From: Fibrobacterota bacterium
GTDB taxonomy: Bacteria; Fibrobacterota; Fibrobacteria; UBA11236
Length of the DNA stretch: 64,000 nucleotides
NCBI GenBank assembly: GCA_947466585.1
Contig: CANIEU010000004.1
Coordinates: 62,001-126,000 of the forward strand
Reading direction: 5' to 3'
In this document: one piece after another, positions 54,764-63,705 of the stretch
Layout: each line of letters opens with the position of its first letter
Numbering within the stretch: the first letter of the stretch is position 1
The notes under the pieces: model-generated
The model's input: only the letters and a program-made list of their open reading frames with translations
Told to the model about the DNA's origin: nothing
The model's database searches: none
Translations under genes and position numbers: made by a program

Positions 54764-55607
54764 GTTTTTTCTTTCCTGTAAATCCCCACCATTCGCCGAG
54801 TGTGATTTCCGTCTCGATCGCGACGTGATTTTGCGCGAGCCACGGTTTCCAATACGGTTGATCCTCGACACGTTGACCGGAGAACACCAGTCTGCCTTCG
54901 GGGGCGGTACGCGCCAGAAGGTCGCTGAGGTAGGGCCAGGTTTCGGTCCGGATCATATTGATCACGAGCACATCGAAACCCGCCGGAGGGTGCAGGGCAT
55001 CGAGGGTGCCGACGTAGAAGTTCGCCGGAACCGATCCTGGTGAGGGGTTGAGGTCGAGGTTCTCCCGCAGGCACGGCCCTGCGACGGGATCAATGTCGAA
55101 CCCGGTAGCGAGACGCGCTCCGCGACGGGCGGCATACAGGGCCAAAATGCCGGTGCCGGTACCGACATCAAGAACCGACTTACCCTGGAGATCGAGAGCT
55201 TCCATCAAAAGTGCGGCGATGCGAGTGGATTCATGCGAGCCGGTTCCGAAAGCCATTTTCGCTTCGAGCCGGATGACGTGTTTTGCCTCGGCGGGTGCTT
55301 TGACCCAGGGAGGGCAGACGGTGAGCTCGGGTGTGACTTCCACGGGTGTTTGCCGCTCCCGCCAACTGCGATCCCAATCTTCCCACGGACTTTCACCGAA
55401 GGTGACGACGATTTGTTCGCCGAGTGCGGCGCGGGCGGCGCGAGCCGATTCTGCATCTGCGAAATAGGCCAGTACGTTGGTTCCGCCGCCGTCCCCTTCC
55501 TCTTCGGTTCCCAACGCACCCAACTCCATCAATTGGTATTGCTCGGTTTCGGAGGATTCGGGTGTGCATGCGATGCGGAGCCAGTGGTACGAGTCGGGAT
55601 GAGACAT
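54753..55607 (-). CDS. prmA: Ribosomal protein L11 methyltransferase
   Basis: A 284-residue SAM-dependent enzyme that methylates lysines of L11. The SAM site is VLDVGTGTGILALYAARRGA, after EAKMAFGTGSHESTRIAALLM, a PrmA signature; the motif VINMI takes the NPPY-like position. The N-terminal domain contains EDWDRSWRERQTPVEV. The ATG at 55607 gives the normal start. The C-terminus GKKKPEI is read partly from element E. Confidence 0.9.
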   Translation of the reverse strand: MSHPDSYHWLRIACTPESSETEQYQLMELGALGTEEEGDGGGTNVLAYFADAESARAARAALGEQIVVTFGESPWEDWDRSWRERQTPVEVTPELTVCPPWVKAPAEAKHVIRLEAKMAFGTGSHESTRIAALLMEALDLQGKSVLDVGTGTGILALYAARRGARLATGFDIDPVAGPCLRENLDLNPSPGSVPANFYVGTLDALHPPAGFDVLVINMIRTETWPYLSDLLARTAPEGRLVFSGQRVEDQPYWKPWLAQNHVAIETEITLGEWWGFTGKKKPEI

Positions 55608-55891
55608 GGGGGAAAAGTAGTTGGCCCGGATACATGCGAAAAGCCAAATCAATATTGTAAAGGTTTCTGTAGATGTTTTTATCCGACTTTTTATTCGCCT
55701 ATTCAGCATGGTTTTTCCGGTCCAGTGGGTCAGAATCCGTTATCTGCATCCGACTTTCCTGTGCTTTACCCTGATTTCCCTTCGTTTCGAATACTTTCGA
55801 ATGCTTTCCATTGCGGTTCACCCGTTCGAGTTGCGTTCGCTTCCTATATTTGGTGTTTTCTGTTTGCGCCCCGGCGCTTGGAGCCTTGATT

Positions 55892-56911
55892 GTGAAGGAT
55901 ACGCTGATTCAGCGGTCAGATTACGCCGCAGTGTTGGGAGAGGCCCGGGACTTTGTTTCCGAAGGGCTGGAACGCGTCCAAGCCGTGATGGAATCGGTGG
56001 CAATCGGAGCTCCGGGCAATCTTTCCGGACACTTGCAACAACTGTTGAACCGGCGCGGCAAACGCGTCCGTTCCACCTTTCTGCTGCTGTTGGCCCAAAC
56101 CGGAAGCGCGGTGGAATCGTTTGATCTCGAACGCACCGCGCGCGTGTGTGCCGCCATCGAGCTGATCCATCTGGGCTCCCTGATCCACGATGACATCATC
56201 GACGGAAGCGACCTGCGTCGCAACGAAATGACCGCGCATCAGCGCTGGGGAAACCGGGTCGCGGTGCTTTTGGGCGACTACACCTTGTCGAAGTCGATGG
56301 AGCTGATCTGGGAAGATGCGGATCGACGTGTGCCCCAAAGTTTGTGCCGGGCTTCGAGCGCCTTGATTCGTGCCGAAGTACTCGAAGTCGAGCGCGCTGG
56401 GCGCGTCGACCTGACGCTCGAAGAATACCGTGAAATCATTGCCGGTAAAACCGCCGCTCTTTTCGAAGCCTGCGGCGAGTGCGGCGGGTTGTTGGCCGGT
56501 CTGTCTGACGTCGACGTTGCGCGCGCTGCGGATTTGGGCCGGGGTTTCGGCCTCGCCTTCCAGATCGTAGACGATTTGCTGGACTTCGGTGTGGGCGCTG
56601 AGCAGCTCGACAAGCGCATGTTCTCCGACGTGAAAAACGGTTTGCTTACCTTGCCCTTGATCCTGTTCCTGAATACCGCTTCTCCCGCCGATAAGGCGCG
56701 CGCCCTCTCTTTACTGGCCGGGGCGGATCGGGAAGAAAACCAACAAGCCCTGCGCGCCATGCTGGATGCGGGACGGTCTTTTCATGCGGCCCGCGAGATG
56801 GCGCTCGACTACGTGCACTCGGGTCTCGGATTTTTGGAGACCTTGCCGGAATCGCCGGCCGTATCGCACCTCCGTCAGGTGTGCATGTTGATGGCCGATC
56901 GTTCGGTCTGA
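55892..56911 (+). CDS. Polyprenyl diphosphate synthase (IspB-like)
   Basis: A 339-residue trans-prenyltransferase that builds long isoprenoid chains for quinones or related lipids. The two Asp-rich motifs are IHDDIIDGS and VDDLLDF, with the RGKRVRST and LLGDYTLSKS helices of the family. The GTG at 55892 is chosen because GGAG lies eight bases upstream (55880-55883); a TTG at 55811 would add a non-family, hydrophobic 27-residue start. Chain length cannot be told. The 284 bases before it are AT-rich with no clear promoter. Confidence 0.9.
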   Translation: MKDTLIQRSDYAAVLGEARDFVSEGLERVQAVMESVAIGAPGNLSGHLQQLLNRRGKRVRSTFLLLLAQTGSAVESFDLERTARVCAAIELIHLGSLIHDDIIDGSDLRRNEMTAHQRWGNRVAVLLGDYTLSKSMELIWEDADRRVPQSLCRASSALIRAEVLEVERAGRVDLTLEEYREIIAGKTAALFEACGECGGLLAGLSDVDVARAADLGRGFGLAFQIVDDLLDFGVGAEQLDKRMFSDVKNGLLTLPLILFLNTASPADKARALSLLAGADREENQQALRAMLDAGRSFHAAREMALDYVHSGLGFLETLPESPAVSHLRQVCMLMADRSV

Positions 56912-56912
56912 T

Positions 56913-56929
56913 TCCGCAATTATTGCGGA
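56913..56929 (+). terminator. Short hairpin right after the prenyl synthase gene
   Basis: TCCGCAAT and ATTGCGGA are perfect complements around one T, starting one base after the stop codon. There is no T run, so it may serve as a weak terminator or 3' end protector. Confidence 0.5.
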
Positions 56930-56976
56930 GCATACCGGGCGCGCGTTCTTCCCGCGTTTTTTCGAGGTCTTTGAGG

Positions 56977-56982
56977 TATAAT
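56977..56982 (+). promoter_or_regulatory. -10 box of a putative acs promoter
   Basis: A perfect TATAAT at 56977-56982 lies 28 bases before the acs start. No good -35 sequence is found 16-18 bases upstream, so an activator or another sigma factor may be needed. Confidence 0.5.
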
Positions 56983-57010
56983 AAAGGGCTGACCCTGCCT
57001 CGGAGCCTCC

Positions 57011-58972
57011 ATGTCCAAGAATATCGATAGCGTCCTGAACGAAAACCGTGTGTTCCCTCCGTCCGAGGCTTTCACGGCCCGTGCCGCCTTGCGCACCCCC
57101 GAAGAGTATGCGCGTCTGCACCGCTGGTCGGTCGAGCAGCCCGAAGCGTTTTGGGCCGAGCAGGCGGAAGGATTGGATTGGTTCCGCAAATGGGATCGCG
57201 TGCGCAATTGGGACAACCCTCCTTTTGCGAAATGGTTTGAAGGAGGTCGCATCAACGCCGCCTTCAATTGCCTCGATCGCCATCTCGCTGAACGGGGCGA
57301 CAAAGTCGCCATTCAATGGGAAGGCGAACCTGGTACTGCCGAAGACCGCCGCGCCCTGACCTACCGCGATTTGCATCGCGAAGTCTGCGTGTTTGCAAAC
57401 GTCTTGAAGGCCCGTGGGGTGGGGAAGGGTGACACGGTGGCCATCTACATGCCGTTGGTGCCCGAACTCGCGATCGCGATGCTGGCCTGTGCCCGCATCG
57501 GCGCGGTGCATTCCATCATCTTCGGAGGGTTCAGCGCGCCGGCCCTGGTCGATCGCATCACCGACGCTTCCTCGAAGGTGGTTGTCACCGCCGACGGCGG
57601 TTGGCGGCGTGGGCAGGTCGTGCCTTTGAAACACATCGTCGACGACGCGCTTAAAAATACGCCGACCGTGACCAGCTGCATCGTATTGAAAAGGACCGGG
57701 CAGGCCGTGGAAATGGTCCCCGGGCGCGATGTCTGGTGGGATGCCGCCACCGCAGGCGTTTCCTCAGAGTGCCCGGCGGAAGAACTCGATGCCGAACACC
57801 CACTCTTCATTCTCTATACCTCTGGCAGCACAGGCAAGCCGAAAGGAATTTTGCACACCACGGGCGGGTATTTGCTCGGGGCGCAACTGACCACGCGCTA
57901 CGTGTTCGACCTGCGTCACGAAGACGTGTATTGGTGCACCGCCGACATTGGCTGGGTGACGGGCCACAGCTACGTGGTGTACGGACCTTTGGCCAACGGC
58001 GCAACGGTACTGATGTACGAAGGGGCTCCCAACTACCCGGGCCCCGATCGTTTTTGGGAAATCGTGGCGCGTTACAAGGTCAGTATTTTTTACACGGCCC
58101 CCACGGCGATCCGCGCCTTCATAAAATGGGGCGATGCCGAACCCGCCAAGCACGATTTGTCGTCGCTGCGTGTGCTCGGGTCGGTGGGCGAGCCCATCAA
58201 CCCCGAGGCCTGGATGTGGTATCATCGGGTGATCGGGGGAGAGCGCTGCCCCATCGTGGATACCTGGTGGCAAACCGAAACGGGGAGCATCGCGATCACA
58301 CCGCTTCCCGGCATCACTCCCACCAAACCGGGTTCGGCGACCTTTCCGTTCTTCGGCATCGACGCCGCGGTGGTGGACGACAAAGGCAACGAACTCCCGA
58401 ACGGTCAGGGTGGGTTTCTCGTGATCCGCCAGCCGTGGCCCTCAATGCTGCGCACCTTGTGGGGCGACGACGAACGCTTCCGTGATGTGTACTGGAAGCG
58501 CTTCGCCGAGCAGGGTTATTATCTTGCCGGGGATGGTGCCGTGCGCGATCAGGATGGCTACTTCTGGATTCTGGGTCGCATCGACGATGTCCTCAACGTA
58601 TCCGGTCATCGCCTTTCCACCATGGAGGTGGAGAGTGCGCTGGTGGGGCACGATGCGGTGGTGGAAGCGGCCGTGGTCGGTTTCAACCACGAGATCAAGG
58701 GCGAAGGCGTGGCTGCATTCGTGACCCTCGGTGTGGGCGCCGTAAAAACCGATGCGCTGAAGGACCTACTCAAACGTCACGTGCGAGACACCATCGGTGC
58801 CATCGCGGCTCCCGACCAGATTCATTTCACCGACTCCTTGCCGAAAACGCGCTCGGGAAAGATCATGCGCCGGCTGCTGCGTGACGTGGCCAACGGCGTG
58901 GAGTCGAAGGGCGACATGAGCACGCTGGAGGATCTTAATATTCTGGCGAAGCTGCGCGAGGAAGAAGACTAA
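57011..58972 (+). CDS. acs: Acetyl-CoA synthetase
   Basis: A 653-residue AMP-forming enzyme that activates acetate. [20 protein letters not shown] is the ATP-binding loop, WWQTETGSI and [21 protein letters not shown] are acyl-adenylate motifs, and [12 protein letters not shown] carries the conserved regulatory Lys that is acetylated in other bacteria. GGAG lies five bases upstream of the ATG. Full family length. It allows growth on acetate or recovery of overflow acetate. Confidence 0.97.
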   Translation: MSKNIDSVLNENRVFPPSEAFTARAALRTPEEYARLHRWSVEQPEAFWAEQAEGLDWFRKWDRVRNWDNPPFAKWFEGGRINAAFNCLDRHLAERGDKVAIQWEGEPGTAEDRRALTYRDLHREVCVFANVLKARGVGKGDTVAIYMPLVPELAIAMLACARIGAVHSIIFGGFSAPALVDRITDASSKVVVTADGGWRRGQVVPLKHIVDDALKNTPTVTSCIVLKRTGQAVEMVPGRDVWWDAATAGVSSECPAEELDAEHPLFILYTSGSTGKPKGILHTTGGYLLGAQLTTRYVFDLRHEDVYWCTADIGWVTGHSYVVYGPLANGATVLMYEGAPNYPGPDRFWEIVARYKVSIFYTAPTAIRAFIKWGDAEPAKHDLSSLRVLGSVGEPINPEAWMWYHRVIGGERCPIVDTWWQTETGSIAITPLPGITPTKPGSATFPFFGIDAAVVDDKGNELPNGQGGFLVIRQPWPSMLRTLWGDDERFRDVYWKRFAEQGYYLAGDGAVRDQDGYFWILGRIDDVLNVSGHRLSTMEVESALVGHDAVVEAAVVGFNHEIKGEGVAAFVTLGVGAVKTDALKDLLKRHVRDTIGAIAAPDQIHFTDSLPKTRSGKIMRRLLRDVANGVESKGDMSTLEDLNILAKLREEED

Positions 58973-58982
58973 AGAGTCGGCC

Positions 58983-59066
58983 GTCGGAAGTCGCTAGTCG
59001 TTAGCAAGACAAAAATCACTATGATGATTGCGTTTTTCTTCCGATTTCCGACTTATGACTTCCGAC
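58983..59066. repeat. Inverted microrepeat element F
   Basis: GTCGGAAGTCGCTAGTCG at 58983-59000 is matched in inverse at 59049-59066 at 15 of 18 positions around a 48-base loop. The unit is GTCGGAA/GTCGTTA-like. It starts 10 bases after the acs stop and precedes the mscL ribosome site at 59087. Confidence 0.8.
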
Positions 59067-59096
59067 TAACGAAGAACAGTCCACTCAGGAGGAACC

Positions 59097-59528
59097 ATGC
59101 TGAAGGAATTTCGTGAGTTTGCCTTGCGGGGCAACGTGATCGACATGGGCGTGGGCATCATCATCGGCGCATCGTTCGGGAAGATCGTTACCTCGTTCGT
59201 GAGCGACATTTTGATGCCGCCGATCGGGATGCTGATGGGGCGCATGGATTTTTCGAATCTCTACCTCAGCCTATCCGGTGGGGACTACGCCAGCCTAACC
59301 GAAGCGAAGGCGGCCGGTGCAGCCACCCTGAATTACGGCGTCTTTCTCAACAATGTGATCGACTTCTCCTTCGTCGCCTTCGCCCTGTTTCTGCTCATTC
59401 GATGGGTGAACAAGCTCAAAGGACCCGTACCTGAAGCAGCGGCCCTCAGGGATTGTCCCGAATGCTTGTCGCCGATTCCCGCAGCCGCCAATCGCTGCGC
59501 ACATTGCGGCAGTGCCCTGGGACGCTAG
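59097..59528 (+). CDS. mscL: Large-conductance mechanosensitive channel with zinc ribbon
   Basis: A 143-residue inner-membrane channel that opens under osmotic stress. The N-terminus LKEFREFALRGNVIDMGVGIIIGASFGKIV is the typical MscL helix 1. A second helix is FLNNVIDFSFVAFALFLLIRWVN. The C-terminal CPECLSPIPAAANRCAHCGS is a four-Cys zinc ribbon replacing the usual helical bundle. AGGAGG lies four bases upstream of the ATG. Confidence 0.94.
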   Translation: MLKEFREFALRGNVIDMGVGIIIGASFGKIVTSFVSDILMPPIGMLMGRMDFSNLYLSLSGGDYASLTEAKAAGAATLNYGVFLNNVIDFSFVAFALFLLIRWVNKLKGPVPEAAALRDCPECLSPIPAAANRCAHCGSALGR

Positions 59529-59571
59529 TTTTGCGCTTCTGGCGGGACCACTCTTTGCTATCGTTCCACGC

Positions 59572-59832
59572 ATGAAATTCGAGGAAATCGTCCTATTGGC
59601 GCGTCAGCGCAAAGCCGAGATGCCTGAAGGCCGGTCCACGACCGAGTTGTTCCGCAAGGGTTCCGACGGCATTGGAAAAAAGCTGGTCGAAGAGGCCGCT
59701 GAGAGCTGGATGGCTGCCAAGTTCGAAACGCGCGAGGCGCAGGCGCTCGAATTGTCGCAGGTCTTGTATTACGTCGCTTGCATGATGGCCGAAAAAGGAT
59801 TGTCCTTGGAAGAGATCGAGGCCAAGCTGTGA
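59572..59832 (+). CDS. hisE: Phosphoribosyl-ATP pyrophosphatase
   Basis: An 86-residue MazG-fold enzyme for step 2 of histidine synthesis. KLVEEAAESWMAAK carries the metal-binding Glu cluster, and ELSQVLYYVACMMAEKGLS follows. It is free rather than fused to HisI. The stop overlaps the hisG GTG start (GTGA), coupling the first two pathway steps. The ATG at 59572 is the family start. Confidence 0.92.
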   Translation: MKFEEIVLLARQRKAEMPEGRSTTELFRKGSDGIGKKLVEEAAESWMAAKFETREAQALELSQVLYYVACMMAEKGLSLEEIEAKL

Positions 59833-60671
59833 TCAAGGTCGCCTTGCCCAACAAGGGCCAATTGTTCGAACCCACCATGAATATTCTCGCTGCATGCGGG
59901 TACAAGGTCAGTAAGTCGCTGCGCAGCCTTTCCACCCTCGATACCGAAAACGGCATCGAGTTCTACTTCCTCCGTCCGGGTGACATTCCCATGTACGTTG
60001 CCGAGGGCATTCTCGACGCGGGGGTCACCGGTATGGATTTCGTGGCCGAAAAATCGGTCACGCCCACAAAGCTCCTCGATCTGAATTTCGGCGCTTCCAA
60101 ATTGTGTATTGCGGTTCCGAACGAGAGCCCGTGGAATTCTCTGGACGATCTTTCGGCCGGTAAGGCCCGTATCGCAACCTCCTTTTCGAACATTGTGCGC
60201 CAGAACGGGTTTAAAGGGCCGCTCGTCGAACTCGAAGGCGCGGTGGAGATTTCCATCAAGCTCGGCATCGCCGATGCGATCGTGGATATCGTCGAGACCG
60301 GCACCACGCTCAAGCAGGCTGGGCTGAAAATCATCGGCGAACCGCTGTTCCGCTCCAATGCGGCGCTTTACGCTCATCCCGGACGCGAATTTCAGGAAGA
60401 GATTCTGACGCTCAAAAAGCGGATCGAAGGCAAGCTGCTCGCGCTCGAATACATGATGGTCGAGTACGATGCCCCCGAATCGGTGCTCAAGGATGCCTGC
60501 GCCGTCACGCCCGGGCTGGAATCGCCCACGGTCACGTCGTTGCAAAAGGCCGGTTGGTTCGCCGTGAAGGCGATGGTGAAGCGCCGCGAGTCGCAAAAGG
60601 TGATGGACGCCTTGGCGAAGCTGGGATGTAAAGGCATCCTGCTGACGTCGATCGACAGCGCCCGGATCTGA
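59829..60671 (+). CDS. hisG: ATP phosphoribosyltransferase (long form)
   Basis: A 280-residue enzyme for step 1 of histidine synthesis. IKVALPNKGQLFEPT starts the catalytic domain, DAIVDIVETGTTLKQAGL is the PRPP-binding segment, and the C-terminal 80 residues (SPTVTSLQKAGWFAVKAMVKR) form the regulatory histidine-binding domain of the long type, which works without HisZ. It starts with GTG inside the hisE stop. Confidence 0.95.
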   Translation: MIKVALPNKGQLFEPTMNILAACGYKVSKSLRSLSTLDTENGIEFYFLRPGDIPMYVAEGILDAGVTGMDFVAEKSVTPTKLLDLNFGASKLCIAVPNESPWNSLDDLSAGKARIATSFSNIVRQNGFKGPLVELEGAVEISIKLGIADAIVDIVETGTTLKQAGLKIIGEPLFRSNAALYAHPGREFQEEILTLKKRIEGKLLALEYMMVEYDAPESVLKDACAVTPGLESPTVTSLQKAGWFAVKAMVKRRESQKVMDALAKLGCKGILLTSIDSARI

Positions 60672-60696
60672 CGCTCGGTACTTGGCACCGCGCGGA

Positions 60697-62100
60697 CTAC
60701 TGAAATCCGTAGGTTAGCAGCAGTCGTCCTTCCTGTGTGAACTCACTGCGGGTTCCGTGGTCCCGGGTTTTGGCAAGGCGGTCAAAAGCTCCCAGGCTGA
60801 AGGCCACCCCAACCGGTTTCCACACCGAATGCGCGACCTCGAAGCGGAAGTTGCCGATGAACTCGTCCCCTTTGACTCCGGATCTGGTGTGCAACCAATA
60901 CCGGTCGCTCACGAATGCCGTGTGCCAAATTTCACGCTGCCCCAGTGCGATGCGTGTGTGACTGAATGCACCTGCCCCAAGATTATAGTCGCGTTGCGTT
61001 TGCCGGAAGAACTCCGTGCTCACACCCCCAAGCGGGATGATGCCGATTTGGGTATGCAGGGTGTGGTACCAATTGTCGCCCCAGGTTCGGATGTGCGCAT
61101 ATCCGCCCCCGACGCCGCTGACCCCGAGTTTGTACATGCCGTTGTCGATATAGTCGAAGTTCTGGCCGATGAGCAACTGACCGCGTTGGTGCGCCGAATG
61201 GTAGATCTCGGTCGAGGCGATTTGGGCGCGCGCGCTGACCGTGGAAACCGGATTTTTAACGATGTTGACACCCAAATTGAGGATGAAATAATCGTAAGGT
61301 TTGGGGGCCTTGAACTCGTCGCCGTAAATCACGAGGACTTCGGTATTCGCACGCGGCAGGCGTTGGCGACGGGTGCGGTAGTCCCCATCGGCGGTTACAA
61401 AGAACGGGATCGCTTCACCGGTTGTGGCGCGCAACAACATGGAGCTGCGCCGAAAGCGTGGTTGGTTGCGCCGCGAGTAACCCCGGTAGGTTTCTCCCGA
61501 AAGCAGGCGGTTGAACCCGTTGATCGGGTTGACCACCGTGGCGCCGAATTCGCGCAGGAACCGTTCGAAACCCTTAGAGTTTGGATCGAGCATCGCGTTG
61601 GACAGCCGAAAGGTTACTTCGCCGAACATGGAGCCACCCAAGGTCGTTGTGATTAGGTCGTTGTACGAGGCGTGTTCCGCCTCCATGAAATATTCCCATT
61701 GCAGGCTGCCGAGCGTGGTAAAAGCGGTCGAGACGTAGAAGTCGTTTCCATAGTAACGCGCCGCGGAGTAGTAGAAGCTGCCCTGATAGGGATGCCAGAA
61801 CTGGTTGATCGAGAATTGATCCTTGTCCCACACCCAACCACTGCTCAGGTTTTCGTACATGGTGGAAGGATCGATGTGGGAGAACCCGTAATCCTTGACG
61901 TACCGGTCATAGCTCCACATGGCGACGTTGAAGGCGATCCCCTCTAGCCCCGGTTGGATCCAGGTGGGTTCGGGTTCGGGATCCAGCACCCGGATGGCGT
62001 CGTCTGCATGGGCCGAGCCAATGGTGAGTAGCAGAGCCGCTAGAATCGCAACGGTCGACACCGCTGTGCGGTACCTCGGCTGCCGGAACAAAGTCGTCAT
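60697..62100 (-). CDS. Exported DUF3943 family protein
   Basis: A 467-residue protein with a signal peptide (VAILAALLLTIGSAHAD). The conserved DUF3943 block NQFWHPYQGSFYYSAARYYG is near residue 95, followed by FGEVTFRLSNAMLDP, and the rest is rich in aromatic beta strands, as for an outer-membrane protein. Function unknown. It converges on hisG and is divergent from the DUF4380-like gene, with 52 bases between starts. Confidence 0.82.
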   Translation of the reverse strand: MTTLFRQPRYRTAVSTVAILAALLLTIGSAHADDAIRVLDPEPEPTWIQPGLEGIAFNVAMWSYDRYVKDYGFSHIDPSTMYENLSSGWVWDKDQFSINQFWHPYQGSFYYSAARYYGNDFYVSTAFTTLGSLQWEYFMEAEHASYNDLITTTLGGSMFGEVTFRLSNAMLDPNSKGFERFLREFGATVVNPINGFNRLLSGETYRGYSRRNQPRFRRSSMLLRATTGEAIPFFVTADGDYRTRRQRLPRANTEVLVIYGDEFKAPKPYDYFILNLGVNIVKNPVSTVSARAQIASTEIYHSAHQRGQLLIGQNFDYIDNGMYKLGVSGVGGGYAHIRTWGDNWYHTLHTQIGIIPLGGVSTEFFRQTQRDYNLGAGAFSHTRIALGQREIWHTAFVSDRYWLHTRSGVKGDEFIGNFRFEVAHSVWKPVGVAFSLGAFDRLAKTRDHGTRSEFTQEGRLLLTYGFQ

Positions 62101-62115
62101 TGTGAAAAACTAGTT

Positions 62116-62140
62116 CGCCTCTCCAGAGAGGGCGTTTTTT
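62116..62140 (+). terminator. Terminator-like hairpin in the leader of the DUF4380-like gene
   Basis: CGCCTCT at 62116-62122 pairs with AGAGG-G-CG at 62127-62134 (one bulged G) around CCAG, followed by six T at 62135-62140. It ends 12 bases before the start codon at 62153. No plus-strand gene lies just upstream, so it may be an attenuator rather than the end of a gene. Confidence 0.55.
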
Positions 62141-62152
62141 ATCCTTCTCGAC

Positions 62153-63046
62153 ATGCAAATCCACAACACGACCTTCGACAATCTCGCTGCGGTTGAAATC
62201 GTCACTCCCCGGGCCCGCATGGTGATTGTCACCGAAATCGGGCCGCGCATCGCCTGGCTTTCGGGATTCAAGGGGAAAATCGAAACCCGCAACTTGCTCT
62301 TTTGGGATGCTCCCAAAAAATATCAGCGTGGCGACTGGCTGTTGCGCGGGGGACACCGTATCTGGGGAACCCGTCCGTTGGCAGATGAAACCGCAGAGTG
62401 CTATGCCGCCGACAATGCGCCGTGCACCGTGCGCGTGACCAAACGCGGGGTGACCATTACCGGGCCGCGCATGGAGGCCTACGGAGTACAGAAATCCCTG
62501 ACGGTGCGCGTGCTGGAGGATGAAACCTTCGAGGTCGAAAGCGCCGTCACCAATGTGGGCGATATGCTTTGGTCCGGCGGTGCCTGGGCGCTGACAGCCA
62601 CCCTTCCAAAGAAGGGCACAACCTACGGTATTCCGCTGGGTGACGGCACGGCTTGGGACCTCTTCGCTATCGTGGTGGCCAAAACCTGGGGTGGTCATAC
62701 CACGCTGGTGAATGATCCCCAACTCAAGCTCACAGAAGACAACCTGATCTTTACGCCCAAAGGGCGTGAATTCAAACGCATGGTCCAGGCACCCCAAGGC
62801 TTGATCGGCATGACCGATGCCGTGGAAAAAATCACCTTTCTGAAGCAATCTACCTACGATCCGGCTTTGCGGTATTCGATGAACTGCAACCTCGCGATTT
62901 ACAACGGCCCGGGAAACTTCATGACCGAAATGGAGACCCTTGGAGCCGAGCGCACCCTCCGTCCGAAGGAGACCGCCCGCATCGTTGAAACCTGGGGCCT
63001 GCGGACTGCGGTGGATTGGGCCAAGGCGAAAAAAGTCAAGTTGTAA
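62153..63046 (+). CDS. DUF4380-like (mutarotase-fold) protein
   Basis: A 297-residue cytoplasmic protein without signal peptide. It begins with NTTFDNLAAVEIVTP and has GPRIAWLSGFKGKIETRNLLF, RGGHRIWGTRP and a later FEVESAVTNVG region, in the pattern of aldose-1-epimerase-fold DUF4380 proteins that bind sugars. The catalytic His and Glu of true mutarotases are not clearly identified. The stop overlaps the convergent sigma-factor stop by 11 bases. Confidence 0.65.
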   Translation: MQIHNTTFDNLAAVEIVTPRARMVIVTEIGPRIAWLSGFKGKIETRNLLFWDAPKKYQRGDWLLRGGHRIWGTRPLADETAECYAADNAPCTVRVTKRGVTITGPRMEAYGVQKSLTVRVLEDETFEVESAVTNVGDMLWSGGAWALTATLPKKGTTYGIPLGDGTAWDLFAIVVAKTWGGHTTLVNDPQLKLTEDNLIFTPKGREFKRMVQAPQGLIGMTDAVEKITFLKQSTYDPALRYSMNCNLAIYNGPGNFMTEMETLGAERTLRPKETARIVETWGLRTAVDWAKAKKVKL

Positions 63047-63593
63047 ATTCCGCCTCCTGAGCATCTAGGGCATGGCGGATTTCGAGTGCGAGGTTCCGAA
63101 TGCGTGCCATTTTCCGGGCCACGGTTCCGCGCGAAACTCCCGTGGTCCGGGCTACGGCCTCCTGCCGCATTCCGGCATCGAACAATAGATGCAGGATGCG
63201 GCGATCTTCGGGGTTCAACCGGTCCCATAGCAGGCCCAGAACACCGTTCCACTCTCCTGGGAGCGAGGGGTCCTCATTGAGGCCCGGATCCATAGTGCCA
63301 AACCCTGACTGGTGCGCAGCATACAAGAGCATCCGCTCTTTCCGCCAGTTGCGTCGCCGTATATGATCTAGGCAATGATTGATTGCCACCCGATACAACC
63401 AGGTGCGGGTGTTACTCAGAACGCAACCGGCCGGTTTCTCTACCCCTCCTGCGGCTTTCAGCAGGACCTCTACGGTTAGATCATCCGCATCCTCGTGGTT
63501 TTGTACATATCGCTTGCACGCACGTTGTACATATCCGCGGTGGTGTGTGTATAGCTCCTGGAGGCGTTTCCGAAACATGTCCGGACATCCCAT
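63036..63593 (-). CDS. ECF-type RNA polymerase sigma factor
   Basis: A 185-residue sigma-70-like factor. Region 2 has YVQNHEDADDLTVEVLLKAAGG and WLYRVAINHCLDHIRRR. Region 4 has LNPEDRRILHLLFDAGMRQEAV, then TTGVSRGTVARKMARIRNL. The start is uncertain: ATGs at 63617, 63605, 63593 and 63578 are in frame, and 63593 is a compromise. No anti-sigma gene is beside it. A secreted protein starts divergently at 63706 and may share its promoter region. Confidence 0.85.
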   Translation of the reverse strand: MGCPDMFRKRLQELYTHHRGYVQRACKRYVQNHEDADDLTVEVLLKAAGGVEKPAGCVLSNTRTWLYRVAINHCLDHIRRRNWRKERMLLYAAHQSGFGTMDPGLNEDPSLPGEWNGVLGLLWDRLNPEDRRILHLLFDAGMRQEAVARTTGVSRGTVARKMARIRNLALEIRHALDAQEAEFTT

Positions 63594-63705
63594 GGTTTTG
63601 CGCATGGTGCGCCGCATATGCAACCTTCGTGCCGCGGCCGGAGTTGGCCTCCGAAGCGCGTTGTTTGCGACGCATTCGGGCTTCTGCTTTTCCAGCCCCC
63701 GAAGC

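Noticed and set aside
55811-55891. Upstream TTG start for the prenyl synthase
   Set aside because: It would add a non-homologous hydrophobic 27-residue leader; the GTG at 55892 has a well-spaced GGAG.
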